Source: Nissolia schottii
Taxonomy: Eukaryota > Streptophyta > Magnoliopsida > Fabales > Fabaceae
DNA: 64,000 bases
Direction of reading: 5' to 3'
Assembly: GCA_003254905.1 (NCBI GenBank)
Contig: QANU01001671.1
Location: 297,032-361,031, forward strand
Shown: positions 62,401-64,000 of the stretch, one piece after another
How positions within the stretch are numbered: the first letter of the stretch is position 1
How the letters are laid out: every line of letters starts with the position of its first letter
The notes under the pieces: model-generated
Seen by the model: the letters and a program-made list of their open reading frames with translations, nothing else
Told to the model about the DNA's origin: nothing
The model's database searches: none
Translations under genes and position numbers: made by a program

Positions 62401-64000
62401 TAAAAGGAAGGGTAACATTGTCATTTTACAATTATGAAATAAACAAATGAAAAAAGGAACTTATTATATCAGGTCATGTGTGGTATCCATTCAATGCTCA
62501 TCTTTTTAAGATGCACATCGAAAACACTACTTTTTGTGTGTGTGATGATGGAAGAAAGATTCAACTCTAAAAAATGAGAGGAGTATTTATATTTATGGTT
62601 ACAAGAAATTATTGGTGTATAACCAATTATATGTCACTGCCACTAAGTATAATATACAATCATTTAATGCTATCCATATCTCATACCCAAAACAAAAAAA
62701 TGCAATCCTCACACAACACTTGTTTCGTTTTCACCATTTATTGACACTTTGTGATCTTTATCATCGTTCTTCATTTTCTGCATAATCATCATCAATTATC
62801 ATTATTCGTTCAAGAGACTTTGTTGATCTCTTGATTTGAGCTCCAAATTTAAACTTTAATTACGTGTTATGTTTGTGTATTTATGTTTGAGATGTTTTGT
62901 GCAATATGGTTGAATTCCAACCAATTTGACTTTCTGTTTTTGACTTGGCTCAAATTAGATCCTTTTAATTTCTCTATCAAAAATATACTTACGAATTTGT
63001 TCTAACTTATTAATTTTCACTAACCTTAGATACTTGTCCCTAGAAAATGAATCAACTCGAGCTCCATCATGTACTATTTACATCATCAAATCCCTTTCTC
63101 ATCCCCCAAACAACGAGTTCTAGGAGAACAAACAAACAATGTCTGAGACAAGAGCACTCTCATTTCTATATACTTACTAGAAAAAGTAGCAGATGTAAGA
63201 ATCCACATGGCAGTGAAGGAAGGAGTGCCAGTCTCGAACCAGCATCATGGCAGTGACCAGCAAACATGCATGTCTTAACTACAGGGAAATGATGTTACCA
63301 AAATCAGCTAAACTTAGTAAATCAAAAAGAAAGAAGAAGTGTATTTAGGATACATTAAATGCACAAAACCCCAAAAACCAACTACCAAACCACAAAACAG
63401 AATACGAAGTCCCAAAGACTGAAAACCAAACCCCAAAACCATAACATACAACACGCCATCCAAAACACCACCATATATGAAACAGGACCAACAAAATACA
63501 CCATTCGGACATGAAACATAGAATGCACAACCAATCGCAGCCAATCAATGTGAATCACACGAGGCTATGCTCAGCAGCAGGAGTTGGCTAAAATTACATA
63601 ATTTACATTCACCGATTAATGTTGCTTGATTAATCCATGATAAATCAGAATGGCTATGGACTACAACGTGCTTGGCGTAAATGTAAATTATCTTAGAAAT
63701 TGCTTATAACATATAAAATCCCCCTAGAATCGCAGTCTATTTCTACTTCGACCAATCTCTTTGGGGAATGGAAAATAAACTTCTAACGTGAATTTTTGGA
63801 CGATGGGAATGCATTATGTGACATGGAGTCATGATCGCCAATATTCCCTAACAGACAGGGATCTGGAAATTCTCAGTTTGTCCTCATTCCATCGTATTTT
63901 CCTAAAATCCATAAATCCAATAAACGTGGAAAAGGTTTATTGGACAGATACCAATTGATAATGGTAAGAGTTATATGCAAATGGAAATGGTTTACCCTAC
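59409..64000. other. gene-free right end of the window
   Basis: AT-rich sequence with old repeat phrases at 59570-59860 and 60960-61150 (common dispersed-repeat style text such as CGTTGGAAATGTTACC). A CCACC/CCCCC-rich block lies at 61310-61460, followed by a SINE-like element. Frames at 61961, 63047 and 63314 are short and unlike any family I know. The last 300 bases are of more balanced composition and could be an untranslated part of a gene lying beyond the window, but no frame supports this. Confidence 0.45.
61463..61622 (-). mobile_element. tRNA-derived SINE-like element
   Basis: On the minus strand a tRNA-like head begins near GGTTATGGTGGCAAGG, with an A-box-like TGGCAAGGTATCG and a B-box-like GAGTTCGAGAGC about 35 bases apart. 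A GC-rich body (GACTCACCCGCCATAG, ACCCGGGTCGACTC) leads to a 3' poly(A) of nine A. This layout is that of plant SINEs of the Au type. No clear target duplication was found. Confidence 0.55.

Overview
This is a nuclear chromosome segment from a flowering plant, most likely a dicot and plausibly a legume. The genes are widely spaced, most contain GT-AG introns, the spacers are very AT-rich, and the families are plant-specific: CLE peptide, PLS-class PPR, basic 7S globulin-like protein, plant GPI-anchored protein and NF-YC. The legume assignment is inference. There are no operons, bacterial genes or CRISPR arrays. A run of 22 Ns next to a TA microsatellite (about 14127-14148) is an assembly gap.

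Twelve protein genes can be supported. I rebuilt their exons by hand from reading frame, splice dinucleotides and phase. Left third: a six-exon YIPF1/2-type Golgi membrane protein (731-3558, +), a one-exon CLE peptide precursor (7176-7403, +), a nine-exon cytosolic seryl-tRNA synthetase (9031-12313, -) and a two-exon GPI-anchored protein (14857-16241, -). Middle: a four-exon seed-type short-chain dehydrogenase (18203-19559, +), a five-exon mevalonate kinase (20045-22377, -), an unrecognised one-exon 180-residue gene (24311-24853, -), an intronless PPR protein matching MEF19 (26364-28058, +) and an NF-YC transcription factor subunit (29342-30124, -). Right: a two-exon cation/calcium exchanger (39851-42369, -), a six-exon signal peptidase complex subunit 3 (43594-46752, -) and an intronless basic 7S globulin/xylanase-inhibitor-like protein (50890-52212, -). 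The genes are independent housekeeping, signalling and regulatory loci. They do not form one pathway.

The long spacers carry decayed mobile elements and tandem repeats. These include a solo LTR with a perfect 5-bp target duplication (5398-5639), a fold-back MITE (6452-6606), two Stowaway-like MITEs (37592-37885 and 59136-59406), a SINE-like element (about 61463-61622), a tandem duplication of a roughly 617-bp unit (55631-56860) and a higher-order CT-rich satellite of about eight 135-bp units (57969-59050).

The most interesting object is a compact non-autonomous LTR retrotransposon on the minus strand (32598-33655). It has intact LTRs, a primer-binding site and a polypurine tract. Between the LTRs it carries no retroviral genes but fragments of what look like host genes, one of them an arabinogalactan-protein-like N-terminus. 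It sits inside another repeat-rich element. I found no clear new multi-gene system. After about 52.3 kb I can support no protein-coding gene.
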